Below are positions 27,343 to 35,930 of a stretch of DNA of 64,000 bases, in pieces (the first letter of the stretch is position 1; each line of letters begins with the position of its first letter). The DNA is from an uncultured Clostridia bacterium. Its GTDB lineage: Bacteria; Bacillota; Clostridia; Oscillospirales; Ruminococcaceae. Position numbers and translations under genes: made by a program. The DNA is taken from NCBI GenBank assembly GCA_947630845.1, contig CANRJB010000006.1, positions 37,235-101,234 of the forward strand. The letters run 5' to 3'. Under the pieces are notes generated by a model. It was not told where the DNA came from. It saw only the letters and a program-made list of their open reading frames with translations, and made no database searches.

Positions 27343-27355
27343 GCGGTTAGGCGAA
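27327..27355. promoter_or_regulatory. Candidate fic operator: direct repeat TTAGGCGAA
   Basis: TTAGGCGAA at 27327-27335 and 27347-27355, 20 bp start to start (about two helical turns), on both sides of the fic -35 box. A repeated site around a -35 suggests a repressor, possibly the winged helix of Fic itself. Confidence 0.5.
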
Positions 27356-27522
27356 TTTCTCCACAGAAGCCTTGAAAAATATTTGATTTTAAGCTACATA
27401 TAACTAAAAACAAAGTGTTTTTGCAGACTGACTTTTTTGTCCGATGGGTGAAGAAGATTCTGAGCCAAAATGAACTGATTTTCTGTCATCAGGCAAATAT
27501 CGGTCATCATGGCAGATTGCGT

Positions 27523-27544
27523 TTTGCAGATTTTTCCGAATGAT
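27523..27544 (+). repeat. 22-bp direct repeat, copy 2 (upstream of fic)
   Basis: Identical and in the same orientation as 26220-26241. The region 27292-27618 between fic and spoIIID otherwise holds only the fic promoter, the candidate operator and the spoIIID promoter. Confidence 0.85.
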
Positions 27545-27557
27545 CTCCCCTGTTTTT

Positions 27558-27586
27558 TCATCTTCCGGCGGCAGAGTGCATATACT
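27558..27586 (+). promoter_or_regulatory. Candidate sigma-E promoter of spoIIID
   Basis: -35 TCATCTT (27558-27564), 14-bp spacer, -10 CATATACT (27579-27586). This follows the sigma-E pattern (TCATATT, 13-15 bp, CATACAnT). spoIIID is a sigma-E target in Bacillus and Clostridia. Confidence 0.6.
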
Positions 27587-27618
27587 GCAATGAAATCAAT
27601 GGAAACGGGAGTGAGGTC

Positions 27619-27897
27619 ATGGAACATCAGCCGAATGACAGAGCGGTGGTGCTGGGGACTTATATTCTGGAACATCAGGCAACCGTGCGTGCGGCGGCAA
27701 AACAGTTTGGTATTTCCAAAAGTACCGTACATAAGGATGTCAGTGAGCGTCTGCCCCATATCCGTCCTGAGCTTGCCGGGCAGGTGCATGAGATATTGCT
27801 GAAGAATAAACAGGAACGTCATATCCGGGGCGGTATGGCGACCAAGCGGAAATATGCCATGAGAAAACGTTCCGCAGGAGAAACACCAACATCATGA
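27619..27897 (+). CDS. spoIIID: Sporulation transcriptional regulator SpoIIID
   Basis: Mother-cell DNA-binding protein that modulates the sigma-E and sigma-K regulons. The 92 residues align along their length with Bacillus SpoIIID: LGTYILEHQATVRAAAKQFG, the helix-turn-helix ISKSTVHKDVSERLP, and basic RHIRGGMATKRKYAMRKRS. GGGAGTGAGG lies before the ATG. Monocistronic with its own promoter and terminator. Confidence 0.95.
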   Translation: MEHQPNDRAVVLGTYILEHQATVRAAAKQFGISKSTVHKDVSERLPHIRPELAGQVHEILLKNKQERHIRGGMATKRKYAMRKRSAGETPTS

Positions 27898-27902
27898 GCA
27901 GG

Positions 27903-27935
27903 AGCAGGAAGCGCAGCTGTGCCTTCCTGCTTTCT
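27903..27935 (+). terminator. Intrinsic terminator after spoIIID
   Basis: 9-bp stem AGCAGGAAG / CTTCCTGCT with an 11-base loop, followed by TTCTGTTTT. Confidence 0.75.
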
Positions 27936-28000
27936 GTTTTCCATTTCCGCATTCTCCTGTTCCCAACCGACATATTCTGACAAATATCGCAGCAAAAACG

Positions 28001-28009
28001 TGGTATAAT
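28001..28009 (+). promoter_or_regulatory. Extended -10 promoter of clpC
   Basis: TGG directly before TATAAT (28004-28009) forms an extended -10; no good -35 at 17 bp. Transcription would begin near 28016, only about 5 bases before the first possible ATG (28021), which supports the later TTG start. Confidence 0.6.
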
Positions 28010-28056
28010 AGTACAGGTGGATGACTATGCTCTCAATGGAGAAAGGAGAGAGAACA

Positions 28057-30273
28057 TTGCAGAATGCACATTATGATATTGACCGATTTTCGGAAAATGT
28101 ACTGCTGTCACTGGAGGCAGCAATGTTTCTTGCCGGTGAGATGGGACACACCTATATCGGGACGGAACATTATCTGCTCGGATTGCTGCGGCATGGAGAG
28201 GGGAAGGCTGCTGCCATCCTGAGCCGGTATGAACAGACGGAGGATAAGCTGACCGCTATCATGCTGCGCACTGTTGGCAGGGGCAACCAGACCACACCCG
28301 GCTATGGCTGCATGACGCCGGCACTGCATCGTATTTTCCGGCAGGCACAGAAGCTTGCTGACCGGCAGGGGAGACAGATCGTCGGCACACGCTGGCTGCT
28401 GTTTTCCATGATACAGGATGAGAATTGTGCCGCAGCCGATCTGCTGCGGACTGCCGGTGCAGATCTGGACGGTATACAGTGTTCCTGTACAGATGCTCCC
28501 ATCAAGCCCAGACACCGCATGCCTACGGAAAAGGAGCTGCCCCAGCTCTTCCGCTATGGCAAACTGCTCACACCTTCCCCCGATGATGACCCCCTCATCG
28601 GCAGAGAGGCAGAGATCGAGCGTGTGCTGCAGATTCTCTCACGCAAGAGTAAGAATAACCCCTGTCTTATCGGCGAACCCGGCGTGGGAAAGAGTGCCAT
28701 CGTGCAGGGAGTGGCGGATCGTTTCGCAGAGGGAGAAGTGCCGCCGCAGCTCAACGGAATGGCGGTCTTTTCACTGGATCTGGGGGCAATGCTTGCCGGG
28801 GCAAAGTACCGGGGAGATTTTGAGGAGCGCATCCGTGCCTGTGTGGATGAGGTGATACGGGACGGGCGCATCATTCTGTTCATTGACGAGCTGCACAACA
28901 TTGTCGGCGCAGGTGCAGCAGAGGGAGCAATCGATGCAGCGAATCTGCTCAAGCCCGTTCTGGCAAGAGGAGAGCTGCGTGTCATCGGTGCGACCACTCC
29001 GGCAGAATACAGCCGTACCATCGAACGTGACGGCGCACTGGTACGCCGTTTCCAGTCAGTCACCATCCGTGAGCCGTCGGAGGAGGAGACACTCACCATT
29101 CTGGACGGAGTGCGTGAAAATTACGAACGTTTCCACCATGTCACATTGTCCGGACAGGTGCTGCGTTCCTGTGTGGAGCTGTCACAGAAGTATATCGGAG
29201 ACAAGAGCTTTCCGGACAAGGCAATTGACCTGCTTGATGAGGCATGTGCGAGGGCATCGCTGCGAGGGGAGACGGGTGCAGTCTGTGTGGAGGACGTTGC
29301 TGCCGTGGCATCGGTGCGCACGGGCATCCCTCTGGAGCAGATGACGGCTGCCGAGCAGGAGCGGCTGCTGCACTTACAGGATGCACTGCGGCAGAAGATC
29401 ATCGGGCATGATGAAGTCATCGGGCAGTTGTGCGATGCAGTCTGTCGGGCAGGGAGCGGATTCCGGGACATCCGCAGACCGGTTGGCTCATTCCTGCTAT
29501 CAGGACCGACAGGAGTCGGCAAGACAGCACTTGTCCGTGCGCTGGCAGAGACACTGTACGGCACGGAGAAGGCACTGCTTCGGGTGGATATGTCGGAATA
29601 TATGGAACCGCATTCTGTGGCACGTCTTATCGGTGCGCCGCCCGGTTATGCTGGCTTTGCGGAGGAGACGCATTTCTGTGAGCATCTGCGGCATCATCCG
29701 TGCAGTGTGGTGCTGTTTGACGAGATCGAAAAGGCGCATCCGGAGGTGCTGCATCTGTTGTTGCAGATGCTGGAGGACGGCATGCTGACCGACAGCAGCG
29801 GACGGAGCATCAGTTTGCGCAGTTGTATGATCTTTCTCACGTCCAATATCGGAGGAAAGGGAAATGCCGGAAGTGTGGGCTTTTTAGGGCAGGAAACCCA
29901 TTTTGCCGCACAGGAGGCACTGCGTCAGGAATTACCGCCTGAGCTGCTCGGACGGATGGATGAAGTGCTTGTGTTCGATGCGCTGACATCCGCACATCTC
30001 GAACAGATCGCAGGGCGGCAGTTAGAACAGCTTGCAAAGCGTGCATCCGGCATGGGCATCATCTTGCAGTATGACGACAATGCTGTCCGGGCAGCGGCAG
30101 CATTCCCCGAAACCAGACGTTACGGCGCACGCCCCATCCGCCGGTGGCTGACACGCAATGCGGAAAGCCCTCTTTCCCGGATGTGGCTGCGAGGGGAGCT
30201 GCACAGGGGCGATACTGTACTCCTGACCGCAGGAGGAGATGGTCTGGTCGTGAGAGTGGCTGCGGCGGTGTAA
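28057..30273 (+). CDS. clpC: ClpC-type AAA+ unfoldase, TTG start
   Basis: Class I Clp ATPase that works with ClpP. Two N-terminal Clp_N repeats (FSENVLLSLEAAMFLAGEMG, HTYIGTEHYLLGLL), first AAA domain with GEPGVGKSAI and LFIDELHNIVG, a short middle domain (IPLEQMTAAEQERLL), second AAA domain with [11 protein letters not shown] and VVLFDEIEKAHPEV, and a D2-small domain. About 738 residues. TTG at 28057 has AAAGGAG 8 bases upstream; ATG 28021 gives 12 more residues but nearly no leader. The usual ctsR-mcsA-mcsB partners are not adjacent. Confidence 0.92.
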   Translation: MQNAHYDIDRFSENVLLSLEAAMFLAGEMGHTYIGTEHYLLGLLRHGEGKAAAILSRYEQTEDKLTAIMLRTVGRGNQTTPGYGCMTPALHRIFRQAQKLADRQGRQIVGTRWLLFSMIQDENCAAADLLRTAGADLDGIQCSCTDAPIKPRHRMPTEKELPQLFRYGKLLTPSPDDDPLIGREAEIERVLQILSRKSKNNPCLIGEPGVGKSAIVQGVADRFAEGEVPPQLNGMAVFSLDLGAMLAGAKYRGDFEERIRACVDEVIRDGRIILFIDELHNIVGAGAAEGAIDAANLLKPVLARGELRVIGATTPAEYSRTIERDGALVRRFQSVTIREPSEEETLTILDGVRENYERFHHVTLSGQVLRSCVELSQKYIGDKSFPDKAIDLLDEACARASLRGETGAVCVEDVAAVASVRTGIPLEQMTAAEQERLLHLQDALRQKIIGHDEVIGQLCDAVCRAGSGFRDIRRPVGSFLLSGPTGVGKTALVRALAETLYGTEKALLRVDMSEYMEPHSVARLIGAPPGYAGFAEETHFCEHLRHHPCSVVLFDEIEKAHPEVLHLLLQMLEDGMLTDSSGRSISLRSCMIFLTSNIGGKGNAGSVGFLGQETHFAAQEALRQELPPELLGRMDEVLVFDALTSAHLEQIAGRQLEQLAKRASGMGIILQYDDNAVRAAAAFPETRRYGARPIRRWLTRNAESPLSRMWLRGELHRGDTVLLTAGGDGLVVRVAAAV

Positions 30274-30324
30274 AAAAGGGATGCTTTTCCGGAAGCGGAG
30301 GAGAATGCCCTGCTGTACAGAGAT

Positions 30325-30348
30325 AGCAGCTCCGGAAACGGAGCTGCT
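30325..30348 (+). terminator. GAAA-loop hairpin after clpC
   Basis: 10-bp perfect stem AGCAGCTCCG / CGGAGCTGCT closed by a GAAA tetraloop. No T-run follows, so termination is uncertain; mRNA end protection is possible. The rest of 30274-30487 holds nothing recognised. Confidence 0.5.
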
Positions 30349-30487
30349 TGTGATTCTGCACATAATACGATTGCTATAATTATGCATTCTTCCAAAGATT
30401 TTTGGAAAATGTCAGAAACTGTCGTTCAGATGGGTCTTACTGTATAGACGGCACAGAACATCTGCCGTCAGAGAAAGGATGGTTATT

Positions 30488-31453
30488 ATGAAACGACATG
30501 AGCTGACATTCGGAATGCTGCTGCTCTGCTGCACATGGCTGACTGCCTGTACGCAGGAGCCGGACACCTCTGCCCGGCATGCACCGGAGTATCTGCCGGA
30601 AAGTACGACACAGGAACAACCCACACAGGCGGATATTGCCAATCTGCACATTGTCTTTGACACGGATGCTGTCCCTGCGGTCACATCTCTTGGTACAGTC
30701 CCCATCACCATGGCAGGGGAGAGACAGATCATGCAGGATACGGAACAGAATGCGGCAAAGCTCTATTCCTACTTTGCACAGCCGATCGGTTATGCACTGT
30801 CGGAGACGGTCACAGAAGCATTGTACGGGCATGAGAGTCTGGATTTCATGACACCGGAGGATGCAGAAAAAGCTGCTCTTTCCGCAGCCGCAGCACATGG
30901 GATCGACACGGGCAGCATAGGGGAGACGACGGTCTATGCCATGACTGCCGGAGCGGTCAACGCCCTTGCTGCACAGGAAGATGTGACATATCAGGACGGC
31001 AGCCCCTTTGTGGAATGGACGCAGGAAGAGGAAGCATATCTGGTACATATTGCGTTTGCCTGCGAGGGGATACCAGTTGCGGGCTACAGCCTGAACACGG
31101 CTGACGGTTCGGTACTGGAAGGCATGGCAGCGACGGTCATTCTCAACAAGGACGGCGAGGTGTATTTCAATGCAGCCAACCAGTTTGCATTCGGCAGCAC
31201 TGATGCGGCAAAGGAGCTTATAACAGCGGATGCTGCCTTGCAGGCAGTGAAGGACAGCATACGGCACATCCGGCTGAAAGCTCCGGTTTCTGTGACAGAA
31301 TGCCGCCTGCAATATCTGCCGCAGATGGAAGCAGGACAATATTTCCTGACACCGGCATGGGTTTTTACATTCGATACGGAAAATGAGGACGGCACGCATA
31401 CCTACAGCCTGAAGATAGTGGATGCCTACACGGGAGAGATTTCGGAACTCTGA
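30488..31453 (+). CDS. Putative surface lipoprotein of unknown function
   Basis: A 321-residue protein starting MKRHELTFGMLLLCCTWLTAC with a lipobox LTAC, so it should be lipid-anchored outside the membrane. A Ser/Thr/Glu-rich linker is followed by a folded region ending LTPAWVFTFDT and YSLKIVDAYTGEISEL, which recalls PepSY/YycI-like two-component regulator partners, but I do not recognise the family. AAAGGATGG lies upstream of the ATG. It precedes the GH5 enzyme, which has its own promoter. Confidence 0.75.
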   Translation: MKRHELTFGMLLLCCTWLTACTQEPDTSARHAPEYLPESTTQEQPTQADIANLHIVFDTDAVPAVTSLGTVPITMAGERQIMQDTEQNAAKLYSYFAQPIGYALSETVTEALYGHESLDFMTPEDAEKAALSAAAAHGIDTGSIGETTVYAMTAGAVNALAAQEDVTYQDGSPFVEWTQEEEAYLVHIAFACEGIPVAGYSLNTADGSVLEGMAATVILNKDGEVYFNAANQFAFGSTDAAKELITADAALQAVKDSIRHIRLKAPVSVTECRLQYLPQMEAGQYFLTPAWVFTFDTENEDGTHTYSLKIVDAYTGEISEL

Positions 31454-31482
31454 GAACGATTACGGATTTTTCACAAAATCAA

Positions 31483-31511
31483 TTGACAATCTGCCGGAAA
31501 TGTGCTACACT
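31483..31511 (+). promoter_or_regulatory. Promoter of the GH5 gene
   Basis: -35 TTGACA (31483-31488), 17-bp spacer ending GGAAATGTGC, -10 TACACT (31506-31511). The spacer motif matches other promoters here and favours this -10 over the nearby TATAAA. Confidence 0.72.
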
Positions 31512-31553
31512 ATAAATAGCTATGTTGCGATTCTGCTGATAGGAGGCGTAAAT

Positions 31554-33233
31554 ATGAGGAAACACATCTTCCGGAAGCTTACCAGTATCCTGCTCACCGG
31601 CGCAATGCTGACCGGACTGGCATCCACACTGCCGGCAACCGCAGAGACAGCTCCGGACGAATACCATGACGACTGGCTGCATGTAGAGAATGCACAGGTC
31701 GTGGACATGTACGGCAACCCTGTCTGGATGACGGGCTGCAACTGGTTCGGCTACAATGTCGGCAGTCAGGTCTTTGACGGCGTGTGGTCAAGAAATATGC
31801 ACGAATGCCTGAATGAGATCGCCGACCACGGGTTCAATCTGCTGCGTGTGCCCATGTCTGTTGAGCTGCTTCTGCAATGGAAAAACGGCGACCCCGACCC
31901 CATGATCAAGGTCAATGAGTACAAAAATCCTGAGCTTACCATTGAGGGCGTGGAAGGCGGCACACCTATGTACAGCTTTGACATCTGGAACAAGGCTGTG
32001 GAATGGTGCAGGGAGAATGGCATCAAGATCATGATCGACATCCACTGTGCCGAGACAGCATCCGCCGGACATCAGGTCAACCTCTGGTATACGGACAAGT
32101 TCTCCACCGAGGACTGGCTGGAAGCATTGGAATGGGTGGCAGATTATTACAAGGACGACGACACCATCATTGCCATTGACCTGAAAAACGAGCCGCACGG
32201 TACAGCGGATACTGCACCCGATTTTGCAAAATGGGATGATTCCACAGATCCCAACAACTGGAAATATGCCGCAGAACGGGGTGCGGCTGCCGTGCTGGGA
32301 GCAAACCCGAATCTGCTCGTAATGGTGGAGGGGACGGAGGTATATCCCAAGTTTGAGGAAGGCAATGACTGGACATCGCCCAATATCGACTATTCCCGTT
32401 ACCCCTACAGCTACTATCACCATACATGGTGGGGCGGCAATTTCCGTGGCGTGAAAGACCTGCCGCTTGAGAACATCGGCGAGAACAACAGTCAGCTTGT
32501 CTATTCGCCGCATGACTACGGTCCTCTGGTCTATAATCAGACATGGTTTGACAAGGATTTTACCTCCGAAACGCTGATGGAAGATGTATGGTACGACAAC
32601 TGGTTCTATCTGGTGGATCAGAACATTGCGCCGCTGCTCATGGGCGAGTGGGGCGGTTTCATTGATGCAGAGCACGATGAGGACGGCAAGAATACCAAGT
32701 GGATGACGTATCTGCGTGATCTCATGATCGAGAACCACATCCACCACACCTTCTGGTGTTTCAACGAAAATTCCGGTGATACGGGCGGACTGGTGTATGA
32801 CAATTTCGAGAAGTGGGATGAGGAGAAATATGCCCTCGTTGAGCCTGCCCTCTGGCAGGATGAAGACGGGAAATTCATCAGCCTTGATCACAAGATCCCC
32901 GTCGGAAAGAACGGCATCTCCCTGTCGGACTACTACGGCAGCTCGTCCGGAACGCCCACACCCACAGAACCTGCTTCTGCCGGAACAGAACCCCCCGCCA
33001 CGGAACAGCCTGCATCCGGCACGGCATCGGCGATCTGCGGTGATGTTGACGAAAGCGGTGATGTGCAGATGGTGGACATGATCGCTTTGAACAAATACCT
33101 GATGATCGGTGCGCCGCTCTCTGAACAGGGAAAGCGGAATGCGGATGTCAATGCCAATGGTGAGATCGAGCCGGATGACGGATTGAATATCCTGCGGTAT
33201 GTGATCGAGCTGATACCGTCGCTGCCGGTATAG
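31554..33233 (+). CDS. Secreted GH5 glycoside hydrolase with C-terminal dockerin
   Basis: Probable endo-beta-glucanase or mannanase-type enzyme; the substrate cannot be fixed from sequence. The 559 residues comprise a signal peptide (1-30, cut near PATA), a GH5 (beta/alpha)8 domain with FNLLRVPMS, IKIMIDIHC, acid/base E213 in DLKNEP and nucleophile E365 in MGEWGG, a Thr/Pro linker, then a dockerin (about 495-557) with two calcium loops, DVDESGDVQ and DVNANGEIE. GGAGGCGTAA precedes the ATG. ispD follows after 8 bases, possibly sharing its transcript. Confidence 0.94.
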   Translation: MRKHIFRKLTSILLTGAMLTGLASTLPATAETAPDEYHDDWLHVENAQVVDMYGNPVWMTGCNWFGYNVGSQVFDGVWSRNMHECLNEIADHGFNLLRVPMSVELLLQWKNGDPDPMIKVNEYKNPELTIEGVEGGTPMYSFDIWNKAVEWCRENGIKIMIDIHCAETASAGHQVNLWYTDKFSTEDWLEALEWVADYYKDDDTIIAIDLKNEPHGTADTAPDFAKWDDSTDPNNWKYAAERGAAAVLGANPNLLVMVEGTEVYPKFEEGNDWTSPNIDYSRYPYSYYHHTWWGGNFRGVKDLPLENIGENNSQLVYSPHDYGPLVYNQTWFDKDFTSETLMEDVWYDNWFYLVDQNIAPLLMGEWGGFIDAEHDEDGKNTKWMTYLRDLMIENHIHHTFWCFNENSGDTGGLVYDNFEKWDEEKYALVEPALWQDEDGKFISLDHKIPVGKNGISLSDYYGSSSGTPTPTEPASAGTEPPATEQPASGTASAICGDVDESGDVQMVDMIALNKYLMIGAPLSEQGKRNADVNANGEIEPDDGLNILRYVIELIPSLPV

Positions 33234-33241
33234 GAGGAGCT

Positions 33242-33913
33242 ATGCAGGATACAACAGCCATTTTAGTATGTGCCGGAAATGCTTCCCGGATGGGCGGCAT
33301 CAATAAGATACTCATGCCGCTTGGAGAGAGCAATGTTGTGGGGTATTCCATGCTTGCATTCGAGCAATGTCCGGATATTGCAGAGATCATCGTTGTGACC
33401 AAGCCGGAGAATGATGCTGCCATCCGCAGGACGGCAGAGCAGCTCGGCATCACGAAGCTGGTACACATCACCCCCGGCGGTGAGACACGGCAGCAGAGCG
33501 TCCTGCATGGGCTGCGGCTTGCATCAGAGGAAGTGCAGTATATTGCCATCCACGATGGCGCACGTCCGCTTGTCAAGCCGGAACAGATCACTGCCTGCAT
33601 CAAAGATGCAAGGGTGTTCGGCGGTGCTGCACTCGGCATGCCCGTCAAGGATACCATCAAGGTCGTGGACGATGGACTGGTCGTTGACACGCCGCCACGC
33701 TCCTCTCTCTGGCTGACCCAGACACCACAGGTATTCCGGAAACGACTTTATCTGGAAGCAGTGGATTTTGCGCTGGAACATGAACTGGACTTTACGGACG
33801 ACTGTCAGCTTGTGGAAGCGATCGGCGGCAAGATCTGCATGACAAAAGGCAGCTATGCCAATATCAAGATCACAACACCCGAGGACAGGGAAATTGCGGA
33901 GGTGCTGTTATGA
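33242..33913 (+). CDS. ispD: 2-C-methyl-D-erythritol 4-phosphate cytidylyltransferase
   Basis: Third step of the MEP isoprenoid pathway. 223 residues with the nucleotide-binding start [12 protein letters not shown] (variant of the usual AAGxGxRMG), VNKLV-like [46 protein letters not shown], and the closing [20 protein letters not shown] lies before the ATG. The gene overlaps ispF by 4 bases; ispD-ispF pairing is common. Confidence 0.95.
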   Translation: MQDTTAILVCAGNASRMGGINKILMPLGESNVVGYSMLAFEQCPDIAEIIVVTKPENDAAIRRTAEQLGITKLVHITPGGETRQQSVLHGLRLASEEVQYIAIHDGARPLVKPEQITACIKDARVFGGAALGMPVKDTIKVVDDGLVVDTPPRSSLWLTQTPQVFRKRLYLEAVDFALEHELDFTDDCQLVEAIGGKICMTKGSYANIKITTPEDREIAEVLL

Positions 33914-34386
33914 TACGTATCGGACACGGATATGATGTTCACAGACTGACAGAGGGACGTGACCTCATCATGGGCGGTGTGACGATTCCGCATACTATGG
34001 GACTGCTCGGACATTCGGATGCGGATGTGCTGCTCCATGCGGTGGCAGATGCTTTGCTTGGCGCACTGGCACTTGGTGACATCGGCAAGCATTTCCCCGA
34101 CACAGACCCTGCCTATGCCGGTGCAGACAGCAGAAAACTGCTTTCTGCGGTCGTGGCACTGGTGGAGAAAGAGGGCTGGCGGCTTGGCAATCTTGATGCC
34201 ATCGTCATTGCCCAGAAACCGAAGCTTGCCCCCTATATTGCACAGATGCGGCAGAACATTGCCGATACCTGCCATGTGGACATATTACAGATCTCCGTCA
34301 AGGCAACGACCGAAGAACGTCTCGGCTTTACCGGACGGGAAGAAGGCATTTCGGCACATTGCGTCTGTCTGCTTGAACAGAGCTGA
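33910..34386 (+). CDS. ispF: 2-C-methyl-D-erythritol 2,4-cyclodiphosphate synthase
   Basis: Zinc enzyme of the MEP pathway acting two steps after IspD. 158 residues with [10 protein letters not shown], the metal-binding [32 protein letters not shown], the active-site loop residues in [17 protein letters not shown], and AHCVCLL. The start ATGA overlaps the ispD stop. Confidence 0.97.
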   Translation: MIRIGHGYDVHRLTEGRDLIMGGVTIPHTMGLLGHSDADVLLHAVADALLGALALGDIGKHFPDTDPAYAGADSRKLLSAVVALVEKEGWRLGNLDAIVIAQKPKLAPYIAQMRQNIADTCHVDILQISVKATTEERLGFTGREEGISAHCVCLLEQS

Positions 34387-34441
34387 ACCCTGTCTTACAG
34401 GATGCATATAATGTAGTATCATCATAAGAAGGGGTGATATT

Positions 34442-34663
34442 ATGTTATGCAAAGTGGTTCTGCCGTCGGACACCTATACCCGGAAGGCACAGAAAATTCT
34501 GGCGGCGAACGGCTATCCAAGTGAGATCATCCGCAGTACCTCGCTCAGGGAGGGATGCGGTTTCAGTCTGCGTGTCGCAGGCAATTGTGAACAGATCCAT
34601 GCCCTGCTCATCAGAGAGGGGATCCCGGTGCAGAATGTGAGGATCGAGAGTGGTGGGGTATGA
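34442..34663 (+). CDS. DUF3343-type small protein, putative sulfur/selenium carrier
   Basis: A 73-residue protein with pattern CKVVLPSDTYTRKAQKILAA, IIRSTSLREGCGFSLRV and IHALLIREGIPV, which fits the DUF3343 (putative Se/S carrier) family. The conserved cysteine in EGCGFS is a candidate persulfide site. It overlaps by 4 bases a group V aminotransferase of the cysteine desulfurase type, so a handover of sulfur or selenium from that enzyme is plausible. No selD or selA gene is in the window. GGGGTGAT lies upstream of the ATG. Confidence 0.75.
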   Translation: MLCKVVLPSDTYTRKAQKILAANGYPSEIIRSTSLREGCGFSLRVAGNCEQIHALLIREGIPVQNVRIESGGV

Positions 34664-35808
34664 CGATCAATTTTGATAACGCTGCCACCACCTTTCCCAA
34701 ACCGCCGGAAGTCAGGCTTGCTGTCGAAAAGGCACTTGTCCGCTATGGCAGTGCCGGAAGGGGCAGCCATACCCTTGCTGCAAGAGGGTCGGAGCTGATC
34801 TATGCAGCCCGTGAGGAGGCAGCTTCGCTCTTCGGGGCAGAGCCGGAGCGTGTGGTCTTTACATCCAACTGCACCCATGCGCTCAATATTGCCATTCAGG
34901 GCATACTGCATGACGGCGGTCACGCTGTCATCAGTCAGCTGGAACACAACTCCGTCCTGCGTCCGGTCTATGCGCTTGCCAAGGCAGGCAGAGCGTCCTA
35001 CAGCATCGCAAAGGTCAGCCCTGACGATGCGGAGACTGTCCGCAGTTTCCGCCGTCTCATCCGCAAGGATACAAAGGCTGTCATCTGCACCCTGTGCAGC
35101 AATGTGACCGGACAAATCCTGCCGTGGAAGGAGATCGGACAGCTCTGTCAGGAAAGGGGCATCTGCTTTGTAGCTGACGGCGCACAGGCATGCGGCGTGC
35201 TTGATGTGAAACTTTCGGATGGCATCAACATCCTCTGCACTGCCGGGCACAAGGGGCTGTACGGCATCACGGGGACGGGACTGCTGGTGACGGACGGAAA
35301 ATTTCCCCTGCCGCCGCTGATGCAGGGCGGTTCGGGCAGTCAGTCGAATCTGCCGGAAATGCCGTCCTTCCTGCCGGATACGCTTGAAAGCGGTACACTG
35401 AATGTCATCGGTGCGGCATCCCTGCGTGCAGGCATCCGGTTTGTGAAAAAGAAGGGATTATCCAATATTTACCGGCATGAGACGGCACTGTGTGAACGGC
35501 TGTGCGAACGGCTGAAAGGGATACCGGATGTGACGGTGCTGCGGTCGGAGGGGGCAGTCTATGCACCGATCGTTGCCTTCAATCTGGAAGGTATCCCGTC
35601 GGAAACTGTGGCGCAGGCATTGAGTGAAAGGGGATTCTGTCTGCGGGCAGGATTGCACTGTGCGCCGCTTGCGCATCGTGCGATGGGTAATCCGGACGGT
35701 GCTGTCAGATTTTCTCCGTCGGTCTTTTCCCGGATGCCGGACACAGAACGCCTTGCGGATACGGTGCGGATGCTGACGGAGGGAAGACACCTGTTTGCAA
35801 AAATCTGA
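34660..35808 (+). CDS. Cysteine desulfurase family (class V) aminotransferase
   Basis: PLP enzyme of 382 residues, similar to SufS/CsdA and selenocysteine lyases. INFDNAATTFPKP opens the protein, followed by SAGRGSHTLAARGSE, VVFTSNCTHALN, the PLP aspartate in FVADGAQACGVLD, the PLP lysine in CTAGHKGLYG, and the likely catalytic cysteine in AGLHCAPLAH. This variant subgroup is often found with DUF3343 genes in Clostridia. The physiological acceptor is not shown. A vegetative promoter for cdaA follows the gene. Confidence 0.9.
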   Translation: MTINFDNAATTFPKPPEVRLAVEKALVRYGSAGRGSHTLAARGSELIYAAREEAASLFGAEPERVVFTSNCTHALNIAIQGILHDGGHAVISQLEHNSVLRPVYALAKAGRASYSIAKVSPDDAETVRSFRRLIRKDTKAVICTLCSNVTGQILPWKEIGQLCQERGICFVADGAQACGVLDVKLSDGINILCTAGHKGLYGITGTGLLVTDGKFPLPPLMQGGSGSQSNLPEMPSFLPDTLESGTLNVIGAASLRAGIRFVKKKGLSNIYRHETALCERLCERLKGIPDVTVLRSEGAVYAPIVAFNLEGIPSETVAQALSERGFCLRAGLHCAPLAHRAMGNPDGAVRFSPSVFSRMPDTERLADTVRMLTEGRHLFAKI

Positions 35809-35825
35809 AAATTTCATGAAAGCTA

Positions 35826-35854
35826 TTGCAAAATGAGCCGGAATGTGATATGAT
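35826..35854 (+). promoter_or_regulatory. cdaA promoter
   Basis: -35 TTGCAA, 17-bp spacer ending GGAATGTGA, -10 TATGAT (35849-35854). It shows that an in-frame ATG at 35826 is upstream of the transcript and is not the start. Confidence 0.8.
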
Positions 35855-35930
35855 AATAAGAAGGGTCGGAGCGGCTTTGCTGTCGCTCCTGCTTCTTGTG
35901 TTGAAAATAAAGCAGGGAGGAAGTGAGGAA

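Noticed and set aside
27394..27822. 142-codon minus-strand frame opposite spoIIID
   Set aside because: Antisense to spoIIID and its promoter; no family match.
31506..31518. TATAAA as -10 of the GH5 gene
   Set aside because: It would need a 22-bp spacer from TTGACA; TACACT at 17 bp fits and keeps the spacer motif.
34387..34441. Hairpin CCTGT/ACAGG and a TATAAT-like box between ispF and the DUF3343 gene
   Set aside because: Stem of only five pairs and no -35 at a usable distance; not strong enough to call a terminator or promoter.
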